From: Pandoraea anhela
GTDB lineage: Bacteria; Pseudomonadota; Gammaproteobacteria; Burkholderiales; Burkholderiaceae
DNA: 64,000 nucleotides
NCBI RefSeq assembly: GCF_902459655.1
Contig: NZ_CABPSB010000007.1
Coordinates: forward strand, 124,001 to 188,000
Reading direction: 5' to 3'
Shown: piece after piece, positions 25,703-35,443 of the stretch
Numbering within the stretch: the stretch's first letter is position 1
Layout: the number at the start of each line of letters is the position of its first letter
Position numbers and translations under genes: made by a program
Notes under the pieces: generated by a model
Told to the model about the DNA's origin: nothing
Seen by the model: the letters and a program-made list of their open reading frames with translations, nothing else
Database searches by the model: none

Positions 25703-26815
25703 ATGCAGTTTCGTCACAAATCCCTGTTCGTTGCCGCTGCTCTCGCCCTCCTCGGAACGGCTGCCAACGCCGAGACCGTCAAGATCGCCATCGCGGGCCC
25801 GTTCAGCGGCTCGGTGGCTCAGTACGGTGACATGGTCAAGGCCGGCGCACTGACCGCTATCGAACAGGTCAACGCCGCAGGCGGTGCGAACGGCAACAAG
25901 CTCGAAGCCGTGTTCATGGACGACGCATGCGAGCCGAAGCAGGCCGTCGCCGTCGCGAACAAGATCGTCAGCCAGAAGATCAAGTATGTGATCGGTCACG
26001 TGTGCTCGGGCTCGACGATCCCGGCATCGGACATCTACGAAAACGAAGGCGTGGTGATGATTACGCCGTCGGCCACGGCACCGCAGCTGACCGAAGGCAA
26101 GAAGCGTCACTTCATCTTCCGTACGATCGGCCGTGACGACCAGCAAGGTCCGGCAGCCGCGCAGTACATCATCAGCAAGGTCAAGCCGAAAAAGGTCGCT
26201 GTGCTGCACGACAAGCAGTCGTACGGCCAGGGTATCGCCACCTCGGTGAAGAAGGATCTGGACGCCGCCAAGGTGCCGGTCGTGCTGTTCGAAGGCATCA
26301 ACGCCGGTGACTCGGACTACTCGGCCGTGATCACCAAGCTCAAGTCGCAAGGCGTGGACTTCGTGTACTTCGGCGGCTACCACCCGGAAATGGGTCTGCT
26401 GCTGCGTCAGGCGCGCGAGCAAGGCGTGAAGGCGACGTTCATGGGACCGGAAGGCGTGGGCAACAAGGACGTGACGGCCATCGCCGGCCCGTCCTCGGAA
26501 GGCATGCTCGTCACGCTGCCGGCCGACTTCGCTGCCGACCCGGCCAATGCCAAGCTGGTGAAGGCCTTCGCCGACGCCAAGCGTGATCCGAACGGCCCGT
26601 TCCAGATGCCGGCCTACACCGGTGTGAAGCTGATCGCCGACAGCATCGCCGGCGCCAAGAGCACGGACTCGGAAAAGGTCGCCAAGTACCTCCACGCCAA
26701 CACGTTCGACACGCCGATCGGCAAGGTGGCGTACGACGCCGCCGGCGATCTGAAGTCGTTCAAGTTCGTGGTCTTCACGTGGCACAAGGACGCGACCAAG
26801 ACCGCTGCCAACTGA
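25703..26815 (+). CDS. livK: Branched-chain amino-acid ABC transporter, periplasmic binding protein
   Basis: A 370-residue protein. Residues 1-22 are a Sec signal peptide (FVAAALALLGTAANA). The mature part is a type I periplasmic binding protein: VKIAIAGPFSGSVAQYGDMVKAGALTAIEQVNAAGG, CEPKQAVAVANKIVSQKIKYVIGHVCSGSTIPASDIYENEGV with the Leu/Ile/Val-pocket SGST, and GDSDYSAVITKLKSQGVDFVYFGGYHPEMGLLLRQAR. This is the LivJ/LivK pattern. Start ATG 25703 is preferred: AAGGAG is 9 nt upstream, whereas it touches the ATG at 25694. A hairpin after the gene likely stabilises its message relative to livHMGF. Confidence 0.95.
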   Translation: MQFRHKSLFVAAALALLGTAANAETVKIAIAGPFSGSVAQYGDMVKAGALTAIEQVNAAGGANGNKLEAVFMDDACEPKQAVAVANKIVSQKIKYVIGHVCSGSTIPASDIYENEGVVMITPSATAPQLTEGKKRHFIFRTIGRDDQQGPAAAQYIISKVKPKKVAVLHDKQSYGQGIATSVKKDLDAAKVPVVLFEGINAGDSDYSAVITKLKSQGVDFVYFGGYHPEMGLLLRQAREQGVKATFMGPEGVGNKDVTAIAGPSSEGMLVTLPADFAADPANAKLVKAFADAKRDPNGPFQMPAYTGVKLIADSIAGAKSTDSEKVAKYLHANTFDTPIGKVAYDAAGDLKSFKFVVFTWHKDATKTAAN

Positions 26816-26850
26816 TTCCCTGACGCGTTACCGGCCAGCGAATCACCCTC

Positions 26851-26878
26851 AGCCGCCCGCCGACCCCGGCGGGCGGCT
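26851..26878 (+). other. Intercistronic hairpin after livK
   Basis: A perfect 11-bp stem AGCCGCCCGCC with its complement around a 6-nt loop and no T tract. Such hairpins after binding-protein genes usually protect the upstream mRNA end, giving more binding protein than permease. Confidence 0.7.
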
Positions 26879-26919
26879 CGCATTCGCGCTCGGCCCCCGC
26901 TAGTCGCGAGGCTTCCCGC

Positions 26920-27843
<924 letters not shown>

Positions 27844-27851
27844 GGTCGACC

Positions 27852-29126
27852 ATGACACAACAACTCACCCTCAAGTCCGGCGCCGCCAACCGTGCACCGG
27901 CAGGAGAAACGCTCAAGGGTGCGGTCATCGCCGCAGTCATGACGATCATCCTCACGGCCCCGATCCTGGGCCTCCAACTGAAGCTCGACGGCTACAAGGT
28001 CGTGCTCGAACAACACTGGCGTCCGGTGTGGATCGCGACCGCACTGGTGTTCGTGTTCCAGTTGATCAAGCCGTTTCTGGTGCGCACGAAACGCGCCGTG
28101 AAGCTGCCGACGATGCCTGCGATGGGACGTCGTCAGCAACTCACGGCGATGTGGGTGCTGCTCGCCGTCGGGCTCGTGTGGCCGTTCGTGGGCTCGCGCG
28201 GCGCGGTGGACGTGGCGACGCTCGCCCTCATCTACTGCGTGCTGGGTCTCGGCCTGAACATCGTCGTGGGCTTCGCCGGTCTGCTCGATCTGGGCTACGT
28301 CGGCTTCTATGCCGTGGGCGGTTACACGTATGCCCTGCTCAATCAGTACTTTGGTCTGACCTTCTGGGAATGCCTGCCGCTCGCCGCGCTCATGTCGGCC
28401 ACGTTCGGTTTCCTGCTGGGCTTCCCGGTGCTGCGCCTGCGCGGCGATTACCTCGCCATCGTGACGTTGGGTTTCGGCGAAATCATTCGCCTGCTGCTCA
28501 ACAACCTGACGAGCATCACCGGCGGCCCGGACGGGGTGTCGGGCATTCCGAAGCCCAGCGTGTTCGGCTTCGAGATGGCGCGCTCGTCGAGCGTGGAAGG
28601 CGCGAAGACATTCCATGAACTGATCGGGCTCGATTACAGCGGCTCGCACATGGTGATCTTCCTGTACCTGCTCGCGTTCGCGCTGGTCGGCTTTACGCTG
28701 TTCGTGACGAGCCGTCTGATCCGCATGCCGATCGGCCGCGCATGGGAAGCGCTGCGCGAAGACGAAATCGCCTGCCGCTCGCTCGGCCTGAACCCCACGC
28801 GCATCAAGCTCTCGGCGTTCACGCTGGGTGCGTCGTTCGCCGGGCTGGCCGGGGCATTCTTCGCGGCACGCCAGGGGCTGGTCACGCCCGAGTCGTTCAC
28901 GTTCATCGAATCGGCGCTCATTCTCGCCGTGGTGGTGCTCGGCGGCATGGGCTCGCAGATCGGCGTGATTCTCGCGGCCATCCTGCTCACGATCTTGCCG
29001 GAAGTCGCACGTGACTTCGCCGAGTACCGCATGCTGATTTTCGGTCTGGTGATGGTGCTGATGATGATGTGGCGTCCGCAAGGTCTGCTGCCCGCCACCC
29101 GCCCGCATGTGGAGTTGCCGCAATGA
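27852..29126 (+). CDS. livM: Branched-chain amino-acid ABC transporter permease LivM
   Basis: A 424-residue permease with an N-terminal extension of about 110 residues carrying two or three extra helices, as in E. coli LivM. The core shows [52 protein letters not shown], and the ATPase-docking loop [44 protein letters not shown]. It overlaps livG by 4 bp (ATGA). Confidence 0.95.
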   Translation: MTQQLTLKSGAANRAPAGETLKGAVIAAVMTIILTAPILGLQLKLDGYKVVLEQHWRPVWIATALVFVFQLIKPFLVRTKRAVKLPTMPAMGRRQQLTAMWVLLAVGLVWPFVGSRGAVDVATLALIYCVLGLGLNIVVGFAGLLDLGYVGFYAVGGYTYALLNQYFGLTFWECLPLAALMSATFGFLLGFPVLRLRGDYLAIVTLGFGEIIRLLLNNLTSITGGPDGVSGIPKPSVFGFEMARSSSVEGAKTFHELIGLDYSGSHMVIFLYLLAFALVGFTLFVTSRLIRMPIGRAWEALREDEIACRSLGLNPTRIKLSAFTLGASFAGLAGAFFAARQGLVTPESFTFIESALILAVVVLGGMGSQIGVILAAILLTILPEVARDFAEYRMLIFGLVMVLMMMWRPQGLLPATRPHVELPQ

Positions 29127-29890
29127 GTGCAGAACTGTTGAAACTCTCCGGCTTGCAGATGCGCTTCGGCGGTCTGCTCGCCGTCGATGGCGTCGAGTTC
29201 GACGTCCGCAAGAACGAAGTCTTCGCGATCATCGGACCGAACGGGGCCGGCAAGACGACGGTATTCAACTGCGTGGGCGGCTTCTATCGGCCGACCGGCG
29301 GCTCGATCGTGCTCGACGGCGACAACATCACCGGCCTGCCGAGTCATATGGTCGCGCGTCGCGGACTGGTGCGTACGTTCCAGAACATCCGCCTGTTCCG
29401 CCAGTTGACGGTCGTGGAAAACCTTCTGGTCGCCCAGCACATGACCGTGCACAGCGGTTTCCTTCAAGGGCTGTTCTCGACGGGCGCGTTCCGTCGCGCC
29501 GAGCGCAAGGCGCTGGAGCGCGCCAAGATGTGGCTCGATCGGCTCGGCCTCACCGGCGTTGCCAACCGTGAGGCGGGCACGTTGTCGTACGGGCATCAGC
29601 GCCGTCTCGAGATCGCACGTTGCATGATCACCGAACCGCGCCTGCTCATGCTCGACGAACCGGCGGCCGGTCTGAACCCGCAGGAAAAGGTCGAATTGCA
29701 GCAACTGGTCGACAAGCTGCGTCACGAGTTCGGTATCTCGGTACTGCTCATCGAGCACGACATGAGTCTGGTGATGGGCGTCTCCGACCGGATTCTCGTG
29801 ATGGAACACGGCAAGCCGATCATGACCGGCAAGCCCGACGAGGTGCGCAACGATCCGCGCGTCATCAAGGCCTACCTCGGGGAGGAATAA
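29123..29890 (+). CDS. livG: Branched-chain amino-acid ABC transporter ATPase LivG
   Basis: A 255-residue ABC ATPase. The Walker A motif GPNGAGKTT is near residue 40, the Q-loop is [13 protein letters not shown], the signature reads [13 protein letters not shown] (in place of LSGGQ, as usual in LivG), Walker B is [15 protein letters not shown], and the switch His lies in [10 protein letters not shown]. It energises import with LivF. Its ATG overlaps the livM stop and its TAA overlaps the livF ATG. Confidence 0.96.
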   Translation: MSAELLKLSGLQMRFGGLLAVDGVEFDVRKNEVFAIIGPNGAGKTTVFNCVGGFYRPTGGSIVLDGDNITGLPSHMVARRGLVRTFQNIRLFRQLTVVENLLVAQHMTVHSGFLQGLFSTGAFRRAERKALERAKMWLDRLGLTGVANREAGTLSYGHQRRLEIARCMITEPRLLMLDEPAAGLNPQEKVELQQLVDKLRHEFGISVLLIEHDMSLVMGVSDRILVMEHGKPIMTGKPDEVRNDPRVIKAYLGEE

Positions 29891-30591
29891 TGCTGAAGCT
29901 GGAACAGATCCACACCCATTACGGGGCCGTCGAAGCGCTCTCGGGCGTGTCGATCGAAGTGAACAAGGGCGAGATCGTCACGCTCATCGGTAGCAACGGC
30001 GCGGGCAAGACCACGCTGATGATGACCGTGTGCGGCACGCCTCGCGCGTCGAGCGGTCGCGTGCTGTTCGAAGGCAACGACATTACGGCGCGTCCCACGC
30101 ACGAAATCATGCGCATGGGGCTGGCGATTTCGCCCGAAGGGCGTCGCGTGTTTCCGAGCCTGACCGTCATCGAGAACCTGAAGATGGGCGGTTTCTTCGC
30201 GTCCAGCGACGAAATCGATGCCGGCATGGACCACGTCTTCAAGTTGTTCCCGCGACTCGCGCAACGCGGCAAGCAGCGCGCGGGCACGATGTCCGGCGGT
30301 GAGCAGCAGATGCTGGCGATCGGGCGGGCGCTGATGAGCCGTCCGCGTCTGCTGTTGCTCGACGAACCGACGCTCGGTCTGGCGCCGCTCGTCATCGCAC
30401 AGATCTTCGACATCATTCGCGCGATCCGTGAAGAAGGCGTGACGGTGTTTCTGGTCGAGCAGAACGCGAACAAGGCGCTACACGTGGCCGATCGGGGCTA
30501 TGTGCTCGAAACCGGTCGTGTGGTGCTGGCCGATTCGGCCGACAACCTGCTCGCCAACGACGACATCAAGCGCGCTTATCTGGGCGCGTAA
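29890..30591 (+). CDS. livF: Branched-chain amino-acid ABC transporter ATPase LivF
   Basis: A 233-residue ABC ATPase, the normal LivF size. Walker A is GSNGAGKTTLM, the Q-loop region ends SPEGRRVFPSLTVIENL, the signature MSGGEQQMLAIGRALM, Walker B LLLLDEPTLGLAPL, and the switch region FLVEQNANKALHVADRGYVLETGRV. It is the last gene of livKHMGF, beginning in TAATG with livG and followed by a strong terminator. Confidence 0.96.
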   Translation: MLKLEQIHTHYGAVEALSGVSIEVNKGEIVTLIGSNGAGKTTLMMTVCGTPRASSGRVLFEGNDITARPTHEIMRMGLAISPEGRRVFPSLTVIENLKMGGFFASSDEIDAGMDHVFKLFPRLAQRGKQRAGTMSGGEQQMLAIGRALMSRPRLLLLDEPTLGLAPLVIAQIFDIIRAIREEGVTVFLVEQNANKALHVADRGYVLETGRVVLADSADNLLANDDIKRAYLGA

Positions 30592-30713
30592 GTCAGTCGC
30601 AGGTATCGCCGACACGGCAGCGCGTTGGCGATCCTGTCATGCGACGTTGCCAACACGGTGTCCGTGGCGTTCGCGACATTCGGGAAGCTCGTCGGCAGCC
30701 GTTGCCGCGAGGC

Positions 30714-30750
30714 AAAAAAAGGGATGTGCCTTCGGGCACATCCCTTTTTT
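30714..30750. terminator. Bidirectional terminator between livF and the SRPBCC gene
   Basis: A perfect 10-bp stem GGGATGTGCC with a UUCG loop, flanked by A7 and T6. It lies between convergent genes and serves both strands. Confidence 0.95.
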
Positions 30751-30798
30751 CTTGAGCCGACGACACCGTGCCGCCGTGTCACCGTGTCGCCGTACTCG

Positions 30799-31305
30799 TC
30801 ACTTCATCAGGCCGACCAACTGATCGAGCGCCTTGCCCCAGCCGTCGTGGAAGCCCATCGCTTCGTGCTGCGCGCGGGTCTCCTCGTTACCGTGAATCGC
30901 AATCGCCGTGTAGCGCGTGCCCTTGCCTTGCGCTTCCATCAGCACGGCGGCCGTAAACGGGAAACCGCCATGCTCGGCCTCCGGCGCGGGCGCCGGACGA
31001 AAACCGGGCAGCACGGCATTGGTCCAGACCAGACGCGAGTTCTCGATGACCTCGAGATAGCAACCGACGTTCGGGAACTGCTGACCTTCGGGCGAACGCA
31101 TCACGGTGTGGAAGCGTCCGCCCGGACGCAGATCGATCTCGCACTCCACCGTCTGCCATGGCGCAGGGGTGAACCACTTCTTGAGATGCTCAGGTTGCGT
31201 CCATGCCGCCCAGACGCGCTCGCACGGCACATCGACGTAACGCTCCAGCACCAGATCCAGCTTCGGGTCGACCGAGAAAAGCGTGGCTTGCTTTGCGAGG
31301 CTCAT
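30799..31305 (-). CDS. SRPBCC (AHSA1-like) family protein
   Basis: A 168-residue protein with the helix-grip fold: [33 protein letters not shown] (about residues 16-48) is the AHSA1/polyketide-cyclase signature, followed by [17 protein letters not shown] and the C-terminal helix [15 protein letters not shown]. Such proteins bind hydrophobic ligands; the ligand here is unknown. The start is ATG 31305 with GAAGGAG 8 nt upstream. It lies 2 nt after an ArsR-type regulator stop, a common ArsR-SRPBCC pair in which the regulator controls both. Confidence 0.9.
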   Translation of the reverse strand: MSLAKQATLFSVDPKLDLVLERYVDVPCERVWAAWTQPEHLKKWFTPAPWQTVECEIDLRPGGRFHTVMRSPEGQQFPNVGCYLEVIENSRLVWTNAVLPGFRPAPAPEAEHGGFPFTAAVLMEAQGKGTRYTAIAIHGNEETRAQHEAMGFHDGWGKALDQLVGLMK

Positions 31306-31307
31306 GT

Positions 31308-31640
31308 TCACGTCTCCTTCATCTGCAATAGATAGTCATCGAGTTGATCGAGGCGGCGCGTCCACTTGTCGCGCTGCAACTGGAGCCAATCCTGTGCGCC
31401 CGCCAGCGTCTGCGTCTCCAGGGCATAGGTCCGCACCCGCCCCGTTTTCCGTGAGACGACCAGCCCGCTCTCCTCCAGCACATTCAGATGCTGCGAGAAC
31501 GACGGCAACGCCATCGAGAACGGACGCGCCAGTTCACTGACCGACGCCGGGCCCAATGTCAGGCGCTCGACGACCGCACGCCGTGTCGGATCGGACAACG
31601 CCTGAAAGATACGATCGAGAGGGATGGATTGGTTAGCCAT
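31308..31640 (-). CDS. ArsR family (winged-helix) regulator
   Basis: A 110-residue protein with the [62 protein letters not shown] (residues 10-70). It lacks the CxC metal-binding motif of ArsR/SmtB metal sensors, as usual for members paired with SRPBCC proteins. ATG 31640 lies directly where transcription should begin, so the mRNA is probably leaderless. A perfect CGCCTA/TAGGCG repeat overlaps the -10 box and would allow autorepression. Confidence 0.92.
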   Translation of the reverse strand: MANQSIPLDRIFQALSDPTRRAVVERLTLGPASVSELARPFSMALPSFSQHLNVLEESGLVVSRKTGRVRTYALETQTLAGAQDWLQLQRDKWTRRLDQLDDYLLQMKET

Positions 31641-31641
31641 A

Positions 31642-31676
31642 CGCCTAACTATAGGCGCCCTCATTACTTAGGTCAA
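31642..31676 (-). promoter_or_regulatory. arsR-SRPBCC promoter with overlapping operator; predicts a leaderless mRNA
   Basis: On the minus strand TTGACC (31676-31671), a 17-nt spacer, TATAGT (31653-31648), then seven bases to the ATG at 31640. The inverted repeat CGCCTA-ACTA-TAGGCG (31642-31657) spans the -10 box and the transcription start. Confidence 0.8.
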
Positions 31677-31786
31677 TACCTTTGTATCGATGCTTTTTCC
31701 TTAGGTCGAAGCCCCAGATCGGGCGCAGGCGTGCACCGGCTTGGCGTAGAATAGAGCCTTTCCAAATTCAGCCCCGCGTCGCCCCT

Positions 31787-32908
31787 ATGCCGTTGGCCAC
31801 TACAGAAGAAATCATTGCCGAGCTGAAGGCCGGCCGCATGGTAGTCCTCGTCGACGAGGAAGATCGTGAAAACGAAGGCGACCTGGTCATGGCAGCCGAA
31901 TTTGCAACGCCCGAGGCCATCAACTTCATGGCGAAGTACGGCCGTGGCCTGATTTGCCTGACGCTCACGCAAGCCCGCTGCAAACAGCTCAACCTGCCGC
32001 TGATGACGTATCGCAACGGCACGCAATACGGCACGGCGTTCACGCTGTCGATCGAAGCGGCCGAGGGTGTGACGACGGGCATCTCCGCCGCCGATCGTGC
32101 GCATACGGTGCAAACGGCGATCTCGCGCGATGCGCGTCCGGAAGACATCGTCCAGCCGGGCCACGTCTTCCCGATCATGGCGCAACCGGGCGGCGTGCTG
32201 GTGCGCGCCGGTCACACGGAAGCCGGTTGCGACCTCACGGCGATGGCAGGCCTCACGCCTGCGGCCGTCATCTGCGAAATCATGAACGACGACGGCACCA
32301 TGGCGCGTCTGCCGCAGTTGCTGGAGTTCGCCGAGCAGCACAACATCAAGATCGGCACGATCGTGGACCTGATCCACTACCGCAGCCGCACCGAATCGAT
32401 GATCGAGACGGTGGCGTCGCGCGAAATGCAAACGGCATGGGGCCCGTTCCAGGCAACGCTGTATCGCGACAAGCCGAGCGGCAATCCGCACCTCGCGCTG
32501 ATGCGCGGCGCGCCGTCGCCCGACGAGGAGACGCTGGTGCGCGTGCACGAGCCGCTGTCGGTCATGGATCTGCTCGAAACCGGCGTGTCCACCCACTCGT
32601 GGACGCTCGCCGGGGCGATGCAGGCGATTGCCGACGCCGGCAAGGGCGTGGTCGTGCTGCTCAACTGCGTGGAAACGCCCGAGCATCTGTTCAATCAGTT
32701 CGAGGCGCTCGACGAAACCGAGAAAGCGGCCCGCGCCAAGCGCCGCCCGGTGGATTTCCGTACGCACGGTGTCGGCGCACAGATCCTGCGTGAGCTGGGC
32801 GTCGGTAAAATGCGCGTGCTGTCGAGTCCACGCAAGATTCCCAACATGGCAGGTTATGGCCTCGAGGTGACCGGTTTCCAACCGATGCCCGGTGCCGAAT
32901 CAGCCTGA
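31787..32908 (+). CDS. ribB: 3,4-dihydroxy-2-butanone-4-phosphate synthase with inactive RibA-like domain (RibBX type)
   Basis: A 373-residue protein. Residues 1-205 are RibB, converting ribulose 5-phosphate to dihydroxybutanone phosphate: VLVDEEDRENEGDLVMAAEFATPEAINFM, YGTAFTLSIEA, TGISAADRAHTV, and RAGHTEAGCDLTAMAG hold the Mg and substrate residues. Residues 210-365 align in layout with GTP cyclohydrolase II, but the three zinc cysteines (CLTGDxFxSxRCDC) are absent: the region reads RVHEPLSVMDLLETGVSTHSW. The tail is therefore not expected to open GTP, as in RibBX variants described in Proteobacteria. The start is ATG 31787. No FMN riboswitch is recognisable upstream. ribH follows. Confidence 0.93.
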   Translation: MPLATTEEIIAELKAGRMVVLVDEEDRENEGDLVMAAEFATPEAINFMAKYGRGLICLTLTQARCKQLNLPLMTYRNGTQYGTAFTLSIEAAEGVTTGISAADRAHTVQTAISRDARPEDIVQPGHVFPIMAQPGGVLVRAGHTEAGCDLTAMAGLTPAAVICEIMNDDGTMARLPQLLEFAEQHNIKIGTIVDLIHYRSRTESMIETVASREMQTAWGPFQATLYRDKPSGNPHLALMRGAPSPDEETLVRVHEPLSVMDLLETGVSTHSWTLAGAMQAIADAGKGVVVLLNCVETPEHLFNQFEALDETEKAARAKRRPVDFRTHGVGAQILRELGVGKMRVLSSPRKIPNMAGYGLEVTGFQPMPGAESA

Positions 32909-33037
32909 GTTATACCCCGTATCGATGCCTCGTCCAATGCAGACGGGGCGTCATCTTGCCGAGCATTGCCTGTCTCGGGCGTGCCGGCACAACGTTGGCC
33001 GCACCGCCTGGACGGTACTTTTTTGAGGAAGCCCATT

Positions 33038-33553
33038 ATGGAAATCGGACAATACCAGCCGGAACTCGACGGTGTAGGCCTGCGCGTGGGCATCGTGCAA
33101 GCACGATTCAACGACGCCGTTTGCGCGGCGCTGCGTGAAGCCGCCGTCGCCGAACTCGAACGCCTCGGCGTCGACGGCGAAGACGTGTTGCTCGTGACCG
33201 TGCCCGGCGCACTGGAAATTCCGCTGGCCTTGCAGAAGATGGCCGAGTGCGGCCAGTTCGACGCGCTCATCGCGCTCGGCGCGGTAATCCGCGGCGAGAC
33301 GTATCACTTTGAGCTGGTGTCGAACGAAAGCGGCGCCGGCATCACGCGCATCGGCCTCGATTTCGGCATCCCCATCGCCAACGCGGTGCTCACGACCGAA
33401 AACGACGAACAAGCCGAAGTGCGCGCCGCCGAGAAAGGTCGCGATGCGGCCCGCGTGGCGGTGGAAATGGCCAATCTGCTCGAAGCCATCGACATGCTCA
33501 GTGGCGACGAGGGATCGGATGAAGACGAAGACGAAGAAGAGGAAGATCGGTAA
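33038..33553 (+). CDS. ribH: 6,7-dimethyl-8-ribityllumazine synthase
   Basis: A 171-residue enzyme condensing dihydroxybutanone phosphate with the pyrimidine from RibD. Motifs are [52 protein letters not shown] with the catalytic His, and FGVL-like [18 protein letters not shown]. The C-terminus carries an unusual acidic tail of about 20 Asp/Glu-rich residues ([13 protein letters not shown]). The start at ATG 33038 has GAGGAA upstream. Its TAA overlaps the nusB ATG (TAATG), so translation is probably coupled. Confidence 0.96.
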   Translation: MEIGQYQPELDGVGLRVGIVQARFNDAVCAALREAAVAELERLGVDGEDVLLVTVPGALEIPLALQKMAECGQFDALIALGAVIRGETYHFELVSNESGAGITRIGLDFGIPIANAVLTTENDEQAEVRAAEKGRDAARVAVEMANLLEAIDMLSGDEGSDEDEDEEEEDR

Positions 33554-34005
33554 TGAAGAGTGCACGGCGCCGCGCGCGCGAATTCGCGCTGCAAGGAGTG
33601 TATCAATGGCTGATTTCGCGCGGCCACGCGAGTGAGATCGATGCTCACCTGCGCTCCACCCCCGGCTACGACAAGGCGGATCAGGTCCTCCTGGAAGCTG
33701 TGCTGTACGGCAGCATCCGCGAGGCGGACGCCTTGTCGCAGCAACTCCAGCCCTATCTCGACCGGCCGGCGGCGCAGTTGTCGCCGATCGAACATGCCGC
33801 ACTGATCGCCGGCGCGTACGAACTGATTCACCTTCAGGACGTGCCTTATCGTGTGGTGATCAACGAGGCAGTCGAAGTCGTGAAGACGTTCGGCGGCCCG
33901 GACGGCCACCGTTTCGTGAACGGCGTGCTCGACAAGTTCGCCGCGGAAGTCCGCCCGGTGGAAGTCGCCGCCAATCGCAACGGCGGTCGCGGCAAGAGCG
34001 CCTGA
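33553..34005 (+). CDS. nusB: Transcription antitermination factor NusB
   Basis: A 150-residue RNA-binding protein acting with NusE at boxA in rRNA antitermination. The N-terminal RRRAREFALQGVYQWLIS is the Arg-rich boxA-binding helix, and LSPIEHAALIAGAYELIHLQDVPYRVVINEAVEVVKTFGGPDGHRFVNGVLDKFA is the conserved C-terminal half. The ribH-nusB order is widespread. The C-terminal tail (RPVEVAANRNGGRGKSA) is longer than in E. coli NusB. Confidence 0.97.
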   Translation: MKSARRRAREFALQGVYQWLISRGHASEIDAHLRSTPGYDKADQVLLEAVLYGSIREADALSQQLQPYLDRPAAQLSPIEHAALIAGAYELIHLQDVPYRVVINEAVEVVKTFGGPDGHRFVNGVLDKFAAEVRPVEVAANRNGGRGKSA

Positions 34006-34042
34006 TATCCCAATCCATCTGGACAACCCTCCCCCCGCCCCC

Positions 34043-35245
34043 ATGGATCGCACGCCCAATCTCGCTCCCGCGCTCACGCTGGCGCAACGTGTCGACGATA
34101 TCGCCCCCTTTCACGTGATGGAGCTGGCCAAGCAGGCCGCGCTACGCGAGAAGGCGGGGCACCGCGTGATCCATATGGGGATCGGCGAGCCCGACTTCAC
34201 AGCACCCGAAGCGGTGATCGAGGCGGCGGCGAAAGCCATGCGCGACGGAAGCACGCAGTACACCGGCGCGATGGGCATTCCTGCGCTGCGTGAGGCCATC
34301 TCCGGCTACTACCGGAGTTTCTACGGTGTGGACGTCGACCCGTCGCGTATCGTCGTGACGGCAGGCGCATCGGCTGCACTCGTGCTGGCCTGTGCGGCGC
34401 TCGTAGGCGTGGGCGATGAAGTGCTGATGCCGGATCCCTGCTATCCGTGCAATCGCCACTTCGTCTCGACGTTCGACGGCAAGCCCGTGTTGATCCCGTC
34501 AGGGCCGGCCGAGCGTTTCCAGCTCACCGCGCAGCGCATCGAATCGCACTGGGGAGCGAAGACGAAGGGCGTGCTCCTTGCCTCGCCGTCGAATCCGACC
34601 GGCACATCCATCGAGACGGAGGAATTGTCCCGTATCGTGCGGACGGTGCGGGCACGCGGCGGCTTCACGCTCGTCGACGAGATCTATCAAGGCCTCTCGT
34701 ACGACGGAAAGCCCACCACCGCGCTGAGTTTCGGTGACGACGTGCTGGTCGTGAGCAGCTTTTCGAAGTACTTCAACATGACGGGCTGGCGTCTCGGCTG
34801 GCTGGTCGTGCCGCCCTCGATGGTGCCGACGTTCGAGAAGCTCGCGCAGAACCTGTTCATCTGCCCGTCCGCCGTTGCGCAACACGCGGCAACGGCGTGC
34901 TTCCTCCCGGAAACGCTGGCTATCTACGAGCAACGCAAGGAAGCATTCCGTCAACGACGCGACTTCGTCGTGCTGGCGCTGGAACGTCTGGGATTCAAGG
35001 TGCCGGTGATGCCGGACGGCGCGTTTTATGTCTACGCGGATTGCGCCGGCGTCGCTCACGCCGATGCGGGCGACAGCGACCGTCTGACGCAATCGCTGCT
35101 TCAGCAGGCAGACGTCGTGCTGGTGCCGGGTCTCGACTTCGGTTTTGCCGAACCGCGTCAATACATCCGTCTCTCGTACGCTACCTCGCTCGAACAATTG
35201 CGCGAGGCCATGGACCGAATCGGCAAGGTGTTCGCAGCGGGCTGA
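34043..35245 (+). CDS. PLP-dependent aminotransferase, class I/II
   Basis: A 400-residue fold-type I aminotransferase. Motifs are IHMGIGEPDFTAPEAVIEAA, QYTGAMGIPALREAIS, LASPSNPTGTSIE, the PLP Asp/Tyr region LVDEIYQGLSYDG, the Schiff-base lysine in VSSFSKYFNMTGWRLGW (about residue 240), and the C-terminal Arg in QYIRLSYATSLEQL. It groups by eye with bacterial aspartate/alanine-type aminotransferases; substrate is not certain. It starts at ATG 34043, 37 bp after nusB, and may be the last gene of ribB-ribH-nusB-aminotransferase, followed by a strong terminator. Confidence 0.9.
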   Translation: MDRTPNLAPALTLAQRVDDIAPFHVMELAKQAALREKAGHRVIHMGIGEPDFTAPEAVIEAAAKAMRDGSTQYTGAMGIPALREAISGYYRSFYGVDVDPSRIVVTAGASAALVLACAALVGVGDEVLMPDPCYPCNRHFVSTFDGKPVLIPSGPAERFQLTAQRIESHWGAKTKGVLLASPSNPTGTSIETEELSRIVRTVRARGGFTLVDEIYQGLSYDGKPTTALSFGDDVLVVSSFSKYFNMTGWRLGWLVVPPSMVPTFEKLAQNLFICPSAVAQHAATACFLPETLAIYEQRKEAFRQRRDFVVLALERLGFKVPVMPDGAFYVYADCAGVAHADAGDSDRLTQSLLQQADVVLVPGLDFGFAEPRQYIRLSYATSLEQLREAMDRIGKVFAAG

Positions 35246-35296
35246 GCCTGTGCCTGCATTTCAAAGTTTCCCGGATACTCGCTCGCCTGCCAGGCG

Positions 35297-35341
35297 CCAA
35301 CAAAAAACCCATCGAAGCGATTTCGATGGGTTTTTTGTTGG
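35297..35341. terminator. Bidirectional intrinsic terminator
   Basis: A 20-bp perfect inverted repeat (CCAACAAAAAACCCATCGAA and its complement) with a 5-nt loop; the T6/A6 tracts are part of the stem. It lies between convergent genes. Confidence 0.95.
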
Positions 35342-35443
35342 CTGTTGCGACGCCTCTCTATATAGATAGCATCGCTGGCCGATGGACGCGCCGGCCGTGG
35401 CGCGTCACGCGAGGTCGTTGGCCGCCAGGGCCGCGCAGGCCGA

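Noticed and set aside
31677-31786. FMN riboswitch before ribB
   Set aside because: I looked for the conserved RFN element and found none of its conserved blocks in the short gap.
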